Position numbers and translations under genes: made by a program. From NCBI GenBank assembly GCA_045589495.1, contig JAZNPF010000006.1, positions 1 through 27,742 of the forward strand: a stretch of DNA of 27,742 nucleotides, written 5' to 3'. The DNA comes from SIG455 sp045589495 (GTDB lineage: Bacteria > Bacillota > Clostridia > UMGS1810). Positions 1 to 8,669 of this stretch are shown here, in pieces. Every line of letters begins with the position of its first letter. Within the stretch, counting starts at the first letter, position 1. The notes below the pieces were generated by a model. It was not told the DNA's origin. It searched no databases and saw only the letters and a program-made list of their open reading frames with translations.

Positions 1-1
1 G

Positions 2-496
2 ATCTTAAATGATTCTACTGAAATTCTTGTTTCTGGACTTAATGATCTTATAAAATCCCGAGAAACCGAAGGCGGAAAATTAGCAGTATTTTTCCGTGAG
101 TGTATTTCAAATATACGCAGTATAGTTGATTTTATTGCTGAACGCTCTCCTGAAACTGTTAATGATTATAAAGAAAAAATGATTAGCAGAATCAATGAAC
201 TTTTAGGATCTGTACCATATGATGAGGGACGCTTGATTACAGAAGTGGCTATATTCTCTGATAAAGTAAACATTACAGAAGAAATAATAAGATTCAAAAG
301 CCATCTTGATGAGTTTGAAAAATTGCTTGAAAGCAATATCCCTGTTGGAAGAAAACTTGATTTTATTATTCAGGAACTTAATCGTGAAGCAAATACAATG
401 GGATCAAAATGTAATGATTTTGAAATCAGCAAACATGTTATCGAACTTAAATCAGAAATCGAAAAACTTCGTGAACAGGTGCAGAACATCGAGTGA
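2..496 (+). CDS. YicC/YloC-family endoribonuclease, C-terminal part (5' truncated)
   Basis: The reading frame is open from base 2 to the TGA at 494-496, so the gene begins before the window. The visible 164 residues match the C-terminal half of YicC/YloC proteins. They contain a stretch resembling EGGKL-FFREC, a DEGRLITEVA-like segment, GRKLDFIIQELNREANTMGSK and the ending LREQVQNIE. The last two are the most conserved parts of the family and include its DUF1732 region. E. coli YicC and B. subtilis YloC are reported endoribonucleases, but the role in this organism is not shown by the sequence. The gene lies 10 bases upstream of remA and heads the usual Firmicutes order yicC-remA-gmk-rpoZ. An internal ATG at 179 gives a 105-residue reading, but homology continues upstream of it, so it is not the start. 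Confidence 0.93.
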   Translation: MLNDSTEILVSGLNDLIKSRETEGGKLAVFFRECISNIRSIVDFIAERSPETVNDYKEKMISRINELLGSVPYDEGRLITEVAIFSDKVNITEEIIRFKSHLDEFEKLLESNIPVGRKLDFIIQELNREANTMGSKCNDFEISKHVIELKSEIEKLREQVQNIE

Positions 497-506
497 GGTG
501 TAACGT

Positions 507-782
507 ATGAAATTGATCAATATTGGTTTTGGGAACATTGTTTCTGCAAACAGACTTGTGGCAATTGTCAGCCCGGAATCTTCACCTATAAAAAGAATTA
601 TCCAAGAAGCGCGTGACCGTGGTATGTTGATTGATGCAACATACGGACGGCGTACAAGAGCAGTTATGATAACTGACAGTGATCATGTTATTCTTTCTGC
701 CGTACAGCCTGAAACTGTTGCAAACAGAATGGGAAAAGATAGCGGCTTGATTGATACGGAGGACGATGAACTTGAAGAATAA
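507..782 (+). CDS. remA: RemA-like regulatory protein (DUF370)
   Basis: This small 91-residue protein starts with MKLINIGFGN and contains IVSPESSPIKRIIQEARDRG, then DATYGRRTRAV and a VILSAVQPETVANR-like stretch. These are the signature blocks of the DUF370/RemA family. In B. subtilis, RemA is a DNA-binding activator of extracellular-matrix and osmoprotection genes. In Clostridia the gene occurs widely next to gmk and its targets are mostly unknown. A GAGGTG ribosome binding site lies just before the ATG at 507. The 3' end overlaps the start of gmk (766) by 17 bases, which implies translational coupling. The acidic C-terminal tail (DTEDDELEE) is typical of the family. The family call is secure; the regulatory function here is inferred. 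Confidence 0.93.
   Translation: MKLINIGFGNIVSANRLVAIVSPESSPIKRIIQEARDRGMLIDATYGRRTRAVMITDSDHVILSAVQPETVANRMGKDSGLIDTEDDELEE
758..762 (+). promoter_or_regulatory. Ribosome binding site for gmk, inside remA
   Basis: GGAGG sits 3 bases before the ATG at 766 and 9 bases before an in-frame TTG at 772. The first gap is shorter than usual, so the TTG is a possible alternative start. An upstream in-frame TTG at 751 lies before the site and is not a plausible start. Confidence 0.5.
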
Positions 783-1389
783 GAGAAAAGGAACGTTGTT
801 TGTTATTTCCGGACCCTCGGGTACCGGAAAAGGAACCGTTATCAAATCGTTAATTCAAAATCAAAAAGAAGATGTTTTTTTGTCGATATCTGCAACAACC
901 CGTTTACCACGTGAAGGCGAGATTGATGGTGTACATTACTACTTTAAAACGCATGATGAATTTAAAACACTAATTGAAAATAACGGGCTTTTAGAATGGG
1001 CAAATTTTTGTGGTAATTATTACGGGACTCCAAAAAAAACTGTTGATGATACGCTTGAACAAGGAACTGATGTGATATTAGAAATTGAAATTCAGGGTGC
1101 AATGAAACTTAAAGAAACCGGAATTGATGCGCGATACATATTTATATTGCCGCCTTCGTTTGAAGAATTAAAACAAAGGCTCATTGGCAGACAGACCGAA
1201 AGTATTGATGTTATAGAAAAACGTCTGGAAACTGCCAAGGGTGAACTGCCTTATGCTGAAAAATATGATTACGTTGTAGTAAATGATGATGTTGAAAAAG
1301 CAGTTTGCCGTATTGAATCTATAATCAATGCTGAAAGATGCAGGGTTAATAAAAATAAAAATTTAATTGAAGAGGTGCAAAGAATATGA
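766..1389 (+). CDS. gmk: Guanylate kinase
   Basis: This 207-residue enzyme phosphorylates GMP to GDP with ATP and feeds the cytoplasmic GTP pool. The P-loop GPSGTGKG is at residues 16-23. The GMP-binding block follows, with TTRLPREGEIDGVHYYF-like sequence; the Ser/Tyr/Arg positions expected for guanine recognition are present. An ILEIEIQGA segment matches the family's VLLEIDVQGA strand. The length is typical for bacterial Gmk. I chose ATG 766, which overlaps remA by 17 bases, because the TTG at 751 precedes the ribosome binding site. The stop overlaps the rpoZ start as ATGA, so gmk and rpoZ are coupled, as is common in Firmicutes. The function is certain; the exact start is slightly uncertain. 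Confidence 0.96.
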   Translation: MNLKNKRKGTLFVISGPSGTGKGTVIKSLIQNQKEDVFLSISATTRLPREGEIDGVHYYFKTHDEFKTLIENNGLLEWANFCGNYYGTPKKTVDDTLEQGTDVILEIEIQGAMKLKETGIDARYIFILPPSFEELKQRLIGRQTESIDVIEKRLETAKGELPYAEKYDYVVVNDDVEKAVCRIESIINAERCRVNKNKNLIEEVQRI

Positions 1390-1661
1390 TTATAAATCCC
1401 CCTATTGATGAACTGATGAAGAAAGTTGACAGTAAATACACACTTGTTGTTGCTACTGCGAAAAGAGCAAGAGAAATCCAGAAAACAGGAACTCATTTTG
1501 TTGAATGTGATTCTGATAAACCAGTTACAATAGCAATAAACGAAATTAACGAAAATAAGGTTACTTTTGCTAGTCCTGATCAGGATAAAGTAAATATTGA
1601 TAATAAACTTTTGCAGATGTTTGCTGATATTGACAAAGATTTAGCAGGAGATATAAAATAA
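1386..1661 (+). CDS. rpoZ: DNA-directed RNA polymerase omega subunit
   Basis: This 91-residue protein opens with PPIDELMKKVDSKYTLVVATAKRAREI, a pattern typical of the omega subunit (conserved region around the AKRAREI helix). Omega helps assemble and stabilise RNA polymerase by binding beta-prime. The ATG at 1386 overlaps the gmk stop by 4 bases. A perfect 8-bp hairpin follows 9 bases after the stop. The C-terminal half (ITIAINEINENKVTF-like) is less conserved, as usual for this subunit. The gmk-rpoZ-priA order is standard in this phylum. Confidence 0.95.
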   Translation: MIINPPIDELMKKVDSKYTLVVATAKRAREIQKTGTHFVECDSDKPVTIAINEINENKVTFASPDQDKVNIDNKLLQMFADIDKDLAGDIK

Positions 1662-1670
1662 TTATATTTT

Positions 1671-1693
1671 ATGCCCCAGTATATTTGGGGCAT
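1671..1693 (+). terminator. Hairpin between rpoZ and priA, possible weak terminator
   Basis: ATGCCCCA (1671-1678) and TGGGGCAT (1686-1693) form a perfect 8-bp stem around a 7-base loop. The following bases (TATTTGT) are only a poor T-tract, so full termination is doubtful. It could act as partial attenuation or an RNA processing/stability element ahead of priA. Since it lies between rpoZ and the priA ribosome binding site (AAGGAGG at 1701-1707), it also argues against the upstream ATG at 1671 as the priA start. Confidence 0.5.
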
Positions 1694-1715
1694 TATTTGT
1701 AAGGAGGGGAGAAAG

Positions 1716-4166
1716 ATGGTTGCTAAAGTAATACTCAACAGCATTTCACGTGCAACAGATACTATGTATGATTATCTTATCCCCGAAAACTTAAATGTTT
1801 CCGTAGGAATGCGTGTTATTGTGCCGTTTGGACGTGGCGATAAAACTATGGAGGCGTATGTTGTACATGTTACTGATAAAAGCGATTACAAATCACTTAA
1901 AAGCATTTATAAAGTTGTTGACGAATTATCTTTTTTTGATAATAGGGGGGTTGAACTTGCAGAGTTTATGCGTCACAGATATTTTTGTCGATACGCAGAA
2001 GCAATCAAATCTCTTTTACCCCCAAACGTCAATACAAAATTTAAAACAGTTTTTTCTCTTGCTGATTATAAAAGCGATTATGCCGAGGAGATTATTTCTC
2101 ATTCAGTAGTGTATGAAAAGATAATTGAACTATTAAAAAACTCTGATTGTACTTTTGAAAAATTAACAGAGGAAATCAAAGGAAAAAACATAAAAAATGC
2201 ATTGGATGAATTAAAAAAATATGGCATCATTGAAGAAAATATATTAGACAGGCAAACGATTAAAGATACAGAAAAACTTATATTAAGAGTTTCATTGGAT
2301 AAGGAAGAACTTTATTTCATTGCCGAAAAAATGCGTAATCGTGCGCCGAAACAGGCAGCAGTTTTAGAAACGGTATGTGATAATGACGGAATATTTTTAT
2401 CGGAAGTATTAGAAATATGCAATACCGACCGTTCCGTTGTAAACTCTTTGATAAAAAAAGGGTATATTTTTTTAGATAAAGAAATAATACGAACGGATAT
2501 TATTGACTATGATGAATATACTGAAAATAATAAAGTTATTCTGACTGATGAACAACAAAATGTTGTTACTCAGATAGGCGAGGATATAGATAATAACATA
2601 TATTCTACTTCTTTGTTGCACGGAGTTACCGGAAGCGGTAAAACAGAAGTATATTTGAATCTTGTTGAAAGGTGTATCAAAAATAGGAGAAAGGCTATAT
2701 TTCTTGTTCCAGAAATATCTCTGACTCCTCAAATGATACGTCAGGTAGTTACACGTTTTGGTGAAAATGTTGCCGTTTTGCACAGTTCTTTGACTATAAG
2801 AGAACGTTATGATCAATGGAAGAAAATCAAGTCAGGTGAAGTAGATGTCGTTGTAGGTGCTAGAAGTGCCATATTTGCTCCGTTTGATAATATCGGATTG
2901 ATAATAATTGATGAAGAACATGAAAGTTCATATAAATCAGAACTTTCGCCAAAATACTCTACTGTGGAAATCGCCAGATTCAGGGCAAAACAGCATAACG
3001 CAACTTTACTTTTAGCAAGTGCAACACCATCAGTGGAAACATATTATCTTGCCAAAATGAACAGATTTAAACTCATTGAACTAAAACAGAGAATTAACAA
3101 AGCAACACTTCCTGAAATTGATGTTGTAGATATGCGTTCAGAACTCAAAAACGGAAATACAAGTATTTTGAGTAAAGAACTCAAAGATGCAATATCGGAT
3201 AATATCAAAAATGGGTTTAAAACTATTTTATTTTTAAACAGAAGAGGCTACTCCGGTTTTATACAATGCAGAAGTTGCGGATACGTAGTTGAATGTCCCA
3301 ATTGCAATATTTCAATGACGTATCATCGGTATAATTCGAGTCTGGTTTGTCATTATTGTGATTACAAATCACAAGTGTTAACAGTCTGTCCGAAGTGTGG
3401 GAGCAACCATATAAAATTCTCCGGCGATGGAACTCAAAAAGTTGAAGATGAACTTTTACTTGCTTTTCCTGATGCAAAAGTTTTACGTATGGATGCCGAT
3501 ACCACTTCATCAAGAAATGCACACGAAAAAATTCTTTACGAATTTTCAAAAGATGAATCGGATATACTTGTTGGGACCCAAATGATAACAAAAGGTTTGG
3601 ATTTTGAAAAAGTAACATTGGTTGGTGTCCTGTCTGCGGATATGAGTCTTAATATTGATGATTTCAGATCAGACGAGAAGACTTTTGATTTAATTACTCA
3701 AGTGTGTGGAAGATCGGGTAGGGGTAAGTATCCAGGAAGAGCGATTATCCAGACGTATGATCCTGAAAATGAAACCATCCTGTTCAGCAAAGATCAGGAT
3801 TACATCAAATTTTATAACCGGGAAATTGAGGTTAGGAAACTTTTGACATATCCACCATTTTGTGAGATACTTAATTTTAATTTTACATCTGAAAATGAAA
3901 GTGATGCACAAGCCTCTGCTTCAAGATTTCATTCTATGCTAAAAAGCAAATTAAATGATGCAGATTATCTTAAATATGTTGTTGCATACAAGGTTATGCC
4001 TGCACCGATATATAAAGTTAATGGGAAATACCGATATAGATTTATAATGAAGTTATCATACAGCAAAAAAATATATGAACTTATTCATGAAACAGCGGAT
4101 GAATATAGAAAGCAAAAAGAATGTTGCAATTTGGTTATTGATGTGAATCCGTATAATATGTGTTAA
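1716..4166 (+). CDS. priA: Primosomal protein N' (replication restart helicase PriA)
   Basis: This 816-residue superfamily 2 3'-5' DNA helicase restarts stalled replication forks by loading the primosome. The N-terminal DNA-binding domain begins AKVILNSISRATDTMYDYLIP. Walker A GVTGSGKT is at residues 303-310 and the DEEH Walker B box at 399-402. Eight cysteines in four CxxC pairs (CRSC, CPNC, CHYC, CPKC; residues 518-561) form the two zinc sites characteristic of PriA. After them come a GTQKVEDEL block and a GTQMITKGLDF motif. The ATG at 1716 follows a strong AAGGAGGGG site. An in-frame ATG at 1671 would add 15 residues, but it lies within the intergenic hairpin and before the ribosome binding site. 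Def follows after 13 bases, the usual priA-def-fmt order. Confidence 0.97.
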   Translation: MVAKVILNSISRATDTMYDYLIPENLNVSVGMRVIVPFGRGDKTMEAYVVHVTDKSDYKSLKSIYKVVDELSFFDNRGVELAEFMRHRYFCRYAEAIKSLLPPNVNTKFKTVFSLADYKSDYAEEIISHSVVYEKIIELLKNSDCTFEKLTEEIKGKNIKNALDELKKYGIIEENILDRQTIKDTEKLILRVSLDKEELYFIAEKMRNRAPKQAAVLETVCDNDGIFLSEVLEICNTDRSVVNSLIKKGYIFLDKEIIRTDIIDYDEYTENNKVILTDEQQNVVTQIGEDIDNNIYSTSLLHGVTGSGKTEVYLNLVERCIKNRRKAIFLVPEISLTPQMIRQVVTRFGENVAVLHSSLTIRERYDQWKKIKSGEVDVVVGARSAIFAPFDNIGLIIIDEEHESSYKSELSPKYSTVEIARFRAKQHNATLLLASATPSVETYYLAKMNRFKLIELKQRINKATLPEIDVVDMRSELKNGNTSILSKELKDAISDNIKNGFKTILFLNRRGYSGFIQCRSCGYVVECPNCNISMTYHRYNSSLVCHYCDYKSQVLTVCPKCGSNHIKFSGDGTQKVEDELLLAFPDAKVLRMDADTTSSRNAHEKILYEFSKDESDILVGTQMITKGLDFEKVTLVGVLSADMSLNIDDFRSDEKTFDLITQVCGRSGRGKYPGRAIIQTYDPENETILFSKDQDYIKFYNREIEVRKLLTYPPFCEILNFNFTSENESDAQASASRFHSMLKSKLNDADYLKYVVAYKVMPAPIYKVNGKYRYRFIMKLSYSKKIYELIHETADEYRKQKECCNLVIDVNPYNMC

Positions 4167-4179
4167 AGGAGTATTTAAT

Positions 4180-4641
4180 ATGGCAATAAGAAATATCAGA
4201 AAAGTTGGAGACGATGTACTTGCAAAAAAATGCAGAGAAGTTGATGTGATTGATGACAGAGTAAAAGAATTATTGGACGATATGCTTGAGACAATGTACG
4301 ACGCTAACGGTGTTGGGCTTGCTGCACCGCAGGTTGGAATACTTAAAAGAATTGCTGTTATTGATGTTGGAGAAGGACCTATTGAACTGATTAACCCAGT
4401 AATAATGAATGTTTCTGAAGAAACACAGTGTGGTACAGAAGGATGTTTGAGTGCTCCGGGTAGATATGGAGAAGTTATGCGTCCTGAAACCGTGGTTGTT
4501 CATGCTCTTGACAGAAACGGAGATTCTTACGAAATCATTGGTAAAGGTTTGCTTGCAGTTGCCTTATGTCACGAAATTGATCATCTTGACGGAAATGTAT
4601 TTTTGGACAAAGTAATTAGATTTGTTGAGGTAGATGAATAA
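4180..4641 (+). CDS. def: Peptide deformylase
   Basis: This 153-residue metalloenzyme removes the N-formyl group from nascent proteins. All three diagnostic motifs are present: GVGLAAPQVG (residues 44-53), EGCLS (87-91, with the metal ligand Cys89) and HEIDH (131-135, giving the other two metal ligands and the catalytic Glu132). The length and short C-terminus fit the compact deformylases of Clostridia. An AAGGAG site precedes the ATG. The TAA stop shares its last base with the fmt start codon, so the enzyme that removes the formyl group and the one that adds it to initiator tRNA are translationally coupled. Confidence 0.97.
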   Translation: MAIRNIRKVGDDVLAKKCREVDVIDDRVKELLDDMLETMYDANGVGLAAPQVGILKRIAVIDVGEGPIELINPVIMNVSEETQCGTEGCLSAPGRYGEVMRPETVVVHALDRNGDSYEIIGKGLLAVALCHEIDHLDGNVFLDKVIRFVEVDE

Positions 4642-5591
4642 TGAAAATTTTATTTATGGGTACTCCTGATTTTGCCGTGTCATCATTGAAGGCTATTATT
4701 GATGCAGGGCATACAATTACAAGCGTTATTACCCAACCGGATAAACCCAAGGGAAGAGGACACAAAATGGCTCATCCGCCGGTGTACGATTATGCTTATT
4801 CTTTGGGAATCAAGATACATCAACCGCAATCTCTCAAAAACGACGCAATTTTGGAAATTTTAAAAGAAGAATGTCCAGAACTTATTGTTGTGGTTGCTTA
4901 TGGTAAAATTTTGCCTGAATATGTACTTAATTTTCCAAAATTCGGATGCGTAAATGTGCATGCATCTCTGTTGCCAAAATATCGAGGTGCTGCTCCTATT
5001 CAAAGAAGTATTATCGACGGTGAAACCGTTACAGGTGTTACAACTATGTATATGGAAAAGGGATTAGATACTGGCGATATGATAGAAAACATATCTGTAA
5101 CAATAGAAAATAATGATAATTTTGAAACTTTGCACGATAAACTTGCTTCAGCAGGTGGAAAGATTATAGTTTCTACAATCGAGACCATTTCTACAGGAAA
5201 TATAAATCGTATTCCGCAAAACGATGAACATTCTACTTATGCGGAAATGATTACCAAAGAAACCGCGCGTATTGACTGGGGAAAAAATGCAAAAGATATT
5301 TATAATCTTATAAGAGGGCTTTATCCTGTTCCTAAAGCATTTTCCTTTATTGGTGAAAATCAGATTAAAGTAACATCAGTTAGATGTGTTAAATGCGATT
5401 CAATGGCTGAGTGTGGTGATATTATTGATGTTGGAACAGATTATATTCGCGTAAAATGTGCTGATAATACTGCAATTGATATACTTGAAATTCAACCGGC
5501 TGGCAAGCGAATAATGACGGTTTATGACTATCTGAAAGGTAACAATATTTCCGTTGGAGAAAAATTTTTGTGTAATCAGGAGTGTTCTTAA
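4641..5591 (+). CDS. fmt: Methionyl-tRNA formyltransferase
   Basis: This 316-residue enzyme transfers a formyl group from 10-formyltetrahydrofolate to Met-tRNA(fMet) for translation initiation. The N-terminal Rossmann-type domain starts MKILFMGTPDFAV. The catalytic loop VNVHASLLPKYRGAAPIQ places Asn105 and His107 where the family has its active-site residues, and GLDTGDMI supplies the conserved Asp. The remaining C-terminal part, with an ARIDWGKNAKDIYNLIRGL segment, matches the tRNA-contacting domain. It overlaps def by one base at the 5' end and the next gene by one base at the 3' end, so the three are probably translated in a coupled way. Confidence 0.97.
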   Translation: MKILFMGTPDFAVSSLKAIIDAGHTITSVITQPDKPKGRGHKMAHPPVYDYAYSLGIKIHQPQSLKNDAILEILKEECPELIVVVAYGKILPEYVLNFPKFGCVNVHASLLPKYRGAAPIQRSIIDGETVTGVTTMYMEKGLDTGDMIENISVTIENNDNFETLHDKLASAGGKIIVSTIETISTGNINRIPQNDEHSTYAEMITKETARIDWGKNAKDIYNLIRGLYPVPKAFSFIGENQIKVTSVRCVKCDSMAECGDIIDVGTDYIRVKCADNTAIDILEIQPAGKRIMTVYDYLKGNNISVGEKFLCNQECS

Positions 5592-6283
5592 TGTATTATT
5601 ACGGTTTTGATATCTATTATATGATACTCGTTATTCCGGCACTTATTATTTCTTTATATGCTCAGTTCAAAGTTAAAAATACTTTTAACAAATATTCAAC
5701 CTTTAATAATTATCGTAGGTTGACGGGCGAGCAAGTCGCAAGAAAAATCCTCGACTACAACGGATTATCTTCTGTAGTAGTGAAGCCAGTAAACGGAAGC
5801 CTAACGGATCATTATAATCCTGCTGATAATACTGTCAATCTTTCTGAAACAGTTTATACTTCTACATCTGTTGCCGCACTCGGTGTTGCAGCACATGAAA
5901 CAGGTCATGCCATTCAGCATGCATCAGGGTATACACCTTTGAAAATCAGAACTTCGATTTTCCCAGTAGTCAGATTTTCATCTTCTGCTGCTGTACCTTT
6001 GGCGATTTTAGGCTTTATAACCGGAATCCAAGTTCTTGTTAATATAGGTATCGTTCTTTTTGCAGCAATAGTTCTTTTTCAATTGATTACTTTGCCAGTT
6101 GAATTCAACGCAAGCAAACGTGCACTTGTTATGATGGAAAAGTATGAAATGCTCTCTGATGAAGAAAGCAAAGGCGCAAAAAAAGTATTAACCGCTGCAG
6201 CAATGACATACCTTGCTTCTGCGTTAACGTCAATTGCGAACTTAATCAGGCTGATTTTATTATCACGAAACAGGAGAAGATAG
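5591..6283 (+). CDS. Membrane-bound zinc metallopeptidase, YugP-like
   Basis: This 230-residue integral membrane protein resembles the YugP/Zn_peptidase_2 family. The sequence shows an N-terminal hydrophobic segment (about residues 5-20) followed by QFKVKNTFNKYS, a family hallmark. A zinc-binding HETGH motif sits in VAAHETGHAIQHA, and there are at least two long hydrophobic stretches after it. A PVEFNASKRAL segment probably supplies the third ligand region. The substrate is unknown; some members are thought to act in membrane protein quality control. I chose ATG 5591 because AGGAG at 5579-5583 is about 8 bases upstream; a GTG at 5582 would overlap that site. Its place after fmt is common in Clostridia. 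Confidence 0.88.
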   Translation: MYYYGFDIYYMILVIPALIISLYAQFKVKNTFNKYSTFNNYRRLTGEQVARKILDYNGLSSVVVKPVNGSLTDHYNPADNTVNLSETVYTSTSVAALGVAAHETGHAIQHASGYTPLKIRTSIFPVVRFSSSAAVPLAILGFITGIQVLVNIGIVLFAAIVLFQLITLPVEFNASKRALVMMEKYEMLSDEESKGAKKVLTAAAMTYLASALTSIANLIRLILLSRNRRR

Positions 6284-6286
6284 TTT

Positions 6287-7615
6287 ATGAACGAGAGGAA
6301 AGTTGCCTCGAAAATATTATATGAAATCGAGCAAAACGGTGCTTATACTAATATTTCTGTTTCAAGGGCATTGGAAAACGGTGATTTTTCACCGGAAGAA
6401 AAAGGATTTATTTCAGAACTTGTGCATGGCGTTACAGAACACAGAATCACTATTGATTATATAATATCTCAATTTTCAAAACTCAAATTAAACAAAATTG
6501 CACCCAATGTATTGAATGCATTAAGGTTAGGTATATATCAGTTATATTATATGGACAGGATCCCTGATTCTGCTGCCGTGAATGAAAGTGTTAAACTCGC
6601 AAAAAGTTATGGTGGACAACGAAGTGGCGGATTTGTGAATGGGGTTTTGAGAAATTTTTTAAGAAACAAAGATAAAATTGTTTTTCCATCTGAAAAACGT
6701 GAGTATCTAAGTGCTCGTTATTCTTTTCCTATTGAATTAGTGGATTTGTTTATTAGCGAGTACGGTATTGAATTTTCAGAGGAACTGTTTAAATCATTTG
6801 AAGAACGAAAACCTGTCACGTTGCGTTGTAATTTGCTAAACACTTCGCCGGAAAACTTGTGCGATGATTTACAAAAATCAGAGATTAACGCTAAAATTTA
6901 TCATAATTATAAGTTTCCAAATTTAAATTATGCCTTGTCTGTGAACAAGATTAAAAATATAGAGAAATTACCTGCGTATTTAAATGGTGATTTTTATGTT
7001 CAGGATATTGCAGCAATGCTTGTGGCTGATGTTTTAAACCCCAAAAGCGGAGATGTTGTAATAGATATGTGCGCTGCTCCGGGAGGAAAAACGACACATA
7101 TTGCTGAAAAAATGAATAATTGCGGAGAAATTTATGCTTTTGATGTTCATGAACATAAAATTAAACTTATAAATGATAATTGTAATCGTCTGCATATTGA
7201 TATATGCAAACCATTTTTACAAGATGCGACTGTTTTAAATGAGCAATACATAGAAAAGGCGGATTGCGTCCTTGTTGATGCTCCTTGCTCAGGATTTGGA
7301 ATTATAGGAAAAAAACCAGATATTAAATACCATAGAAAAGTTTCAGACATTGCTGATTTGGCAAAACTGAGTTTGAACATTTTAACTGTTGCATCAAAGT
7401 ATGTAAAATCAGGTGGAACTATGGTGTTTTCCACGTGTACGATTGGAAAAACCGAAAACGAAGATGTTGTCAATAAGTTTTTGGAATTGTTCGGAGAAGA
7501 GTTTTATCTTGAACCGATTAAAGAGATTTGCAAAGATAATATTGGTTATGTAACGTTATTTCCCCATGTTGATATGACGGACGGATTTTTTATTTGCAAA
7601 TTTAAAAAACGTTAA
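6287..7615 (+). CDS. rsmB: 16S rRNA (cytosine-967-C5)-methyltransferase RsmB
   Basis: This 442-residue SAM-dependent enzyme methylates C967 of 16S rRNA. The N-terminal part, about 130 residues, is a NusB-like RNA-binding domain (for example ELVHGVTEHRITIDYII and LRLGIYQLYYMDRIPDSAAVNESV). The Rossmann methyltransferase domain shows motif I VIDMCAAPGGKTTHIAEK. The two cysteines used by m5C methyltransferases are visible: Cys334 in VDAPCSGFG and Cys384 in FSTCTI. A GKKPDIKY stretch follows the first, as in the family. The gene begins 3 bases after the peptidase stop and precedes rlmN by 15 bases, giving two adjacent rRNA methylation genes. Confidence 0.96.
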   Translation: MNERKVASKILYEIEQNGAYTNISVSRALENGDFSPEEKGFISELVHGVTEHRITIDYIISQFSKLKLNKIAPNVLNALRLGIYQLYYMDRIPDSAAVNESVKLAKSYGGQRSGGFVNGVLRNFLRNKDKIVFPSEKREYLSARYSFPIELVDLFISEYGIEFSEELFKSFEERKPVTLRCNLLNTSPENLCDDLQKSEINAKIYHNYKFPNLNYALSVNKIKNIEKLPAYLNGDFYVQDIAAMLVADVLNPKSGDVVIDMCAAPGGKTTHIAEKMNNCGEIYAFDVHEHKIKLINDNCNRLHIDICKPFLQDATVLNEQYIEKADCVLVDAPCSGFGIIGKKPDIKYHRKVSDIADLAKLSLNILTVASKYVKSGGTMVFSTCTIGKTENEDVVNKFLELFGEEFYLEPIKEICKDNIGYVTLFPHVDMTDGFFICKFKKR

Positions 7616-7630
7616 TTACGGAGAAGTAAT

Positions 7631-8650
7631 ATGATAAATTTGAAAGATTTAACATACGACGAACTTGAAAGTTTTATCATTGATATTGGAGAACCTAAAT
7701 TTAGGTGTAAACAAATTTTTTCGTGGATTAGCAGGGGTGCTAATTCTTTTGACGAAATGACGGATATATCTAAATCACTGCGAACAAAACTTGCAGAAGT
7801 GAGTTATCTATCTACTGCTACAATTGAAAAAAAGTTTATTTCTAAAATTGACGGAACGCGTAAATATCTTGTAAAACTTTCAGACGGAAATATGGTTGAG
7901 TGTGTTGCTATGTTTTATAAACACGGTATTACTGTGTGTATATCGTGCCAGGTCGGTTGTGCTATGGGATGTAAATTTTGTGCTTCAACTATTGGCGGAA
8001 AAATACGTAATTTATCAGCGGGAGAAATACTCGATCAGGTTATATGCGTACAAAAAGATATTGGAGAGAGAATCAGCAATATTGTAATGATGGGTATAGG
8101 CGAACCTTTGGATAATTTTGATAATGTTATCAAATTTCTGGAAAACGTAAACCATAAAGACGGATTGAATATCGGTTTTAGACATATATCCTTATCTACA
8201 TGCGGACTTGTTGATAAAATTTATAAATTAAGCGAATATAATTTTCCGCTCACCTTATCTATTTCTCTTCATGCACCTACCGATGAAATCAGAAAAACGA
8301 TTATGCCTGTTGCAAACAAATGGAATATCGATGAACTTTTAAAAGCATGTAAAAAATATATTGAAAATAGCAGTAGACGAATCAGTTTTGAATATGCTAT
8401 TATTAAAGATGTAAATGATACTGTCGAATGTGCAGTAATTCTTGCCGAAAAACTTAAAGGTATGTTGTGTCATGTGAATTTGATACCAGTTAACAATGTC
8501 GAAGAAAATCAATTTGTTAAACCGGATAAAACAAGAATACTCAAGTTTAAATCTGTTCTTGAATCAAAGGGAATAAATGCAACAATCCGGAGAGAATTAG
8601 GTAGTGATATAAGTGCTTCTTGCGGACAGTTGAGAAGAGCGAACAGTTAA
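7631..8650 (+). CDS. rlmN: Dual-specificity 23S rRNA/tRNA adenine-C2 methyltransferase RlmN
   Basis: This 339-residue radical SAM enzyme makes 2-methyladenosine at A2503 of 23S rRNA and at A37 of some tRNAs. The [4Fe-4S]-binding CxxxCxxC is at Cys110, Cys114 and Cys117 within QVGCAMGCKFCAST. GMGEPLDNFDNV and SLHAPTDEIRKTIMP are RlmN signatures. The C-terminal catalytic cysteine that carries the methyl group is Cys331 in SASCGQLR. The N-terminal accessory domain (KFRCKQIFSWI-like) is also present. The length matches the Firmicutes enzymes. RlmN was chosen over its paralogue Cfr because of overall similarity and the housekeeping context, next to rsmB and stp-prkC. Confidence 0.96.
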   Translation: MINLKDLTYDELESFIIDIGEPKFRCKQIFSWISRGANSFDEMTDISKSLRTKLAEVSYLSTATIEKKFISKIDGTRKYLVKLSDGNMVECVAMFYKHGITVCISCQVGCAMGCKFCASTIGGKIRNLSAGEILDQVICVQKDIGERISNIVMMGIGEPLDNFDNVIKFLENVNHKDGLNIGFRHISLSTCGLVDKIYKLSEYNFPLTLSISLHAPTDEIRKTIMPVANKWNIDELLKACKKYIENSSRRISFEYAIIKDVNDTVECAVILAEKLKGMLCHVNLIPVNNVEENQFVKPDKTRILKFKSVLESKGINATIRRELGSDISASCGQLRRANS

Positions 8651-8669
8651 CAGAAACGAGGTGGTTTTA

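Noticed and set aside
582..845. 87-codon minus-strand open frame over remA and gmk
   Set aside because: It is opposite two secure genes and has no family resemblance or ribosome binding site.
1671..1715. Longer priA starting at ATG 1671
   Set aside because: This start lies in an intergenic hairpin and before the strong AAGGAGG site. The extra 15 residues are not typical of PriA.
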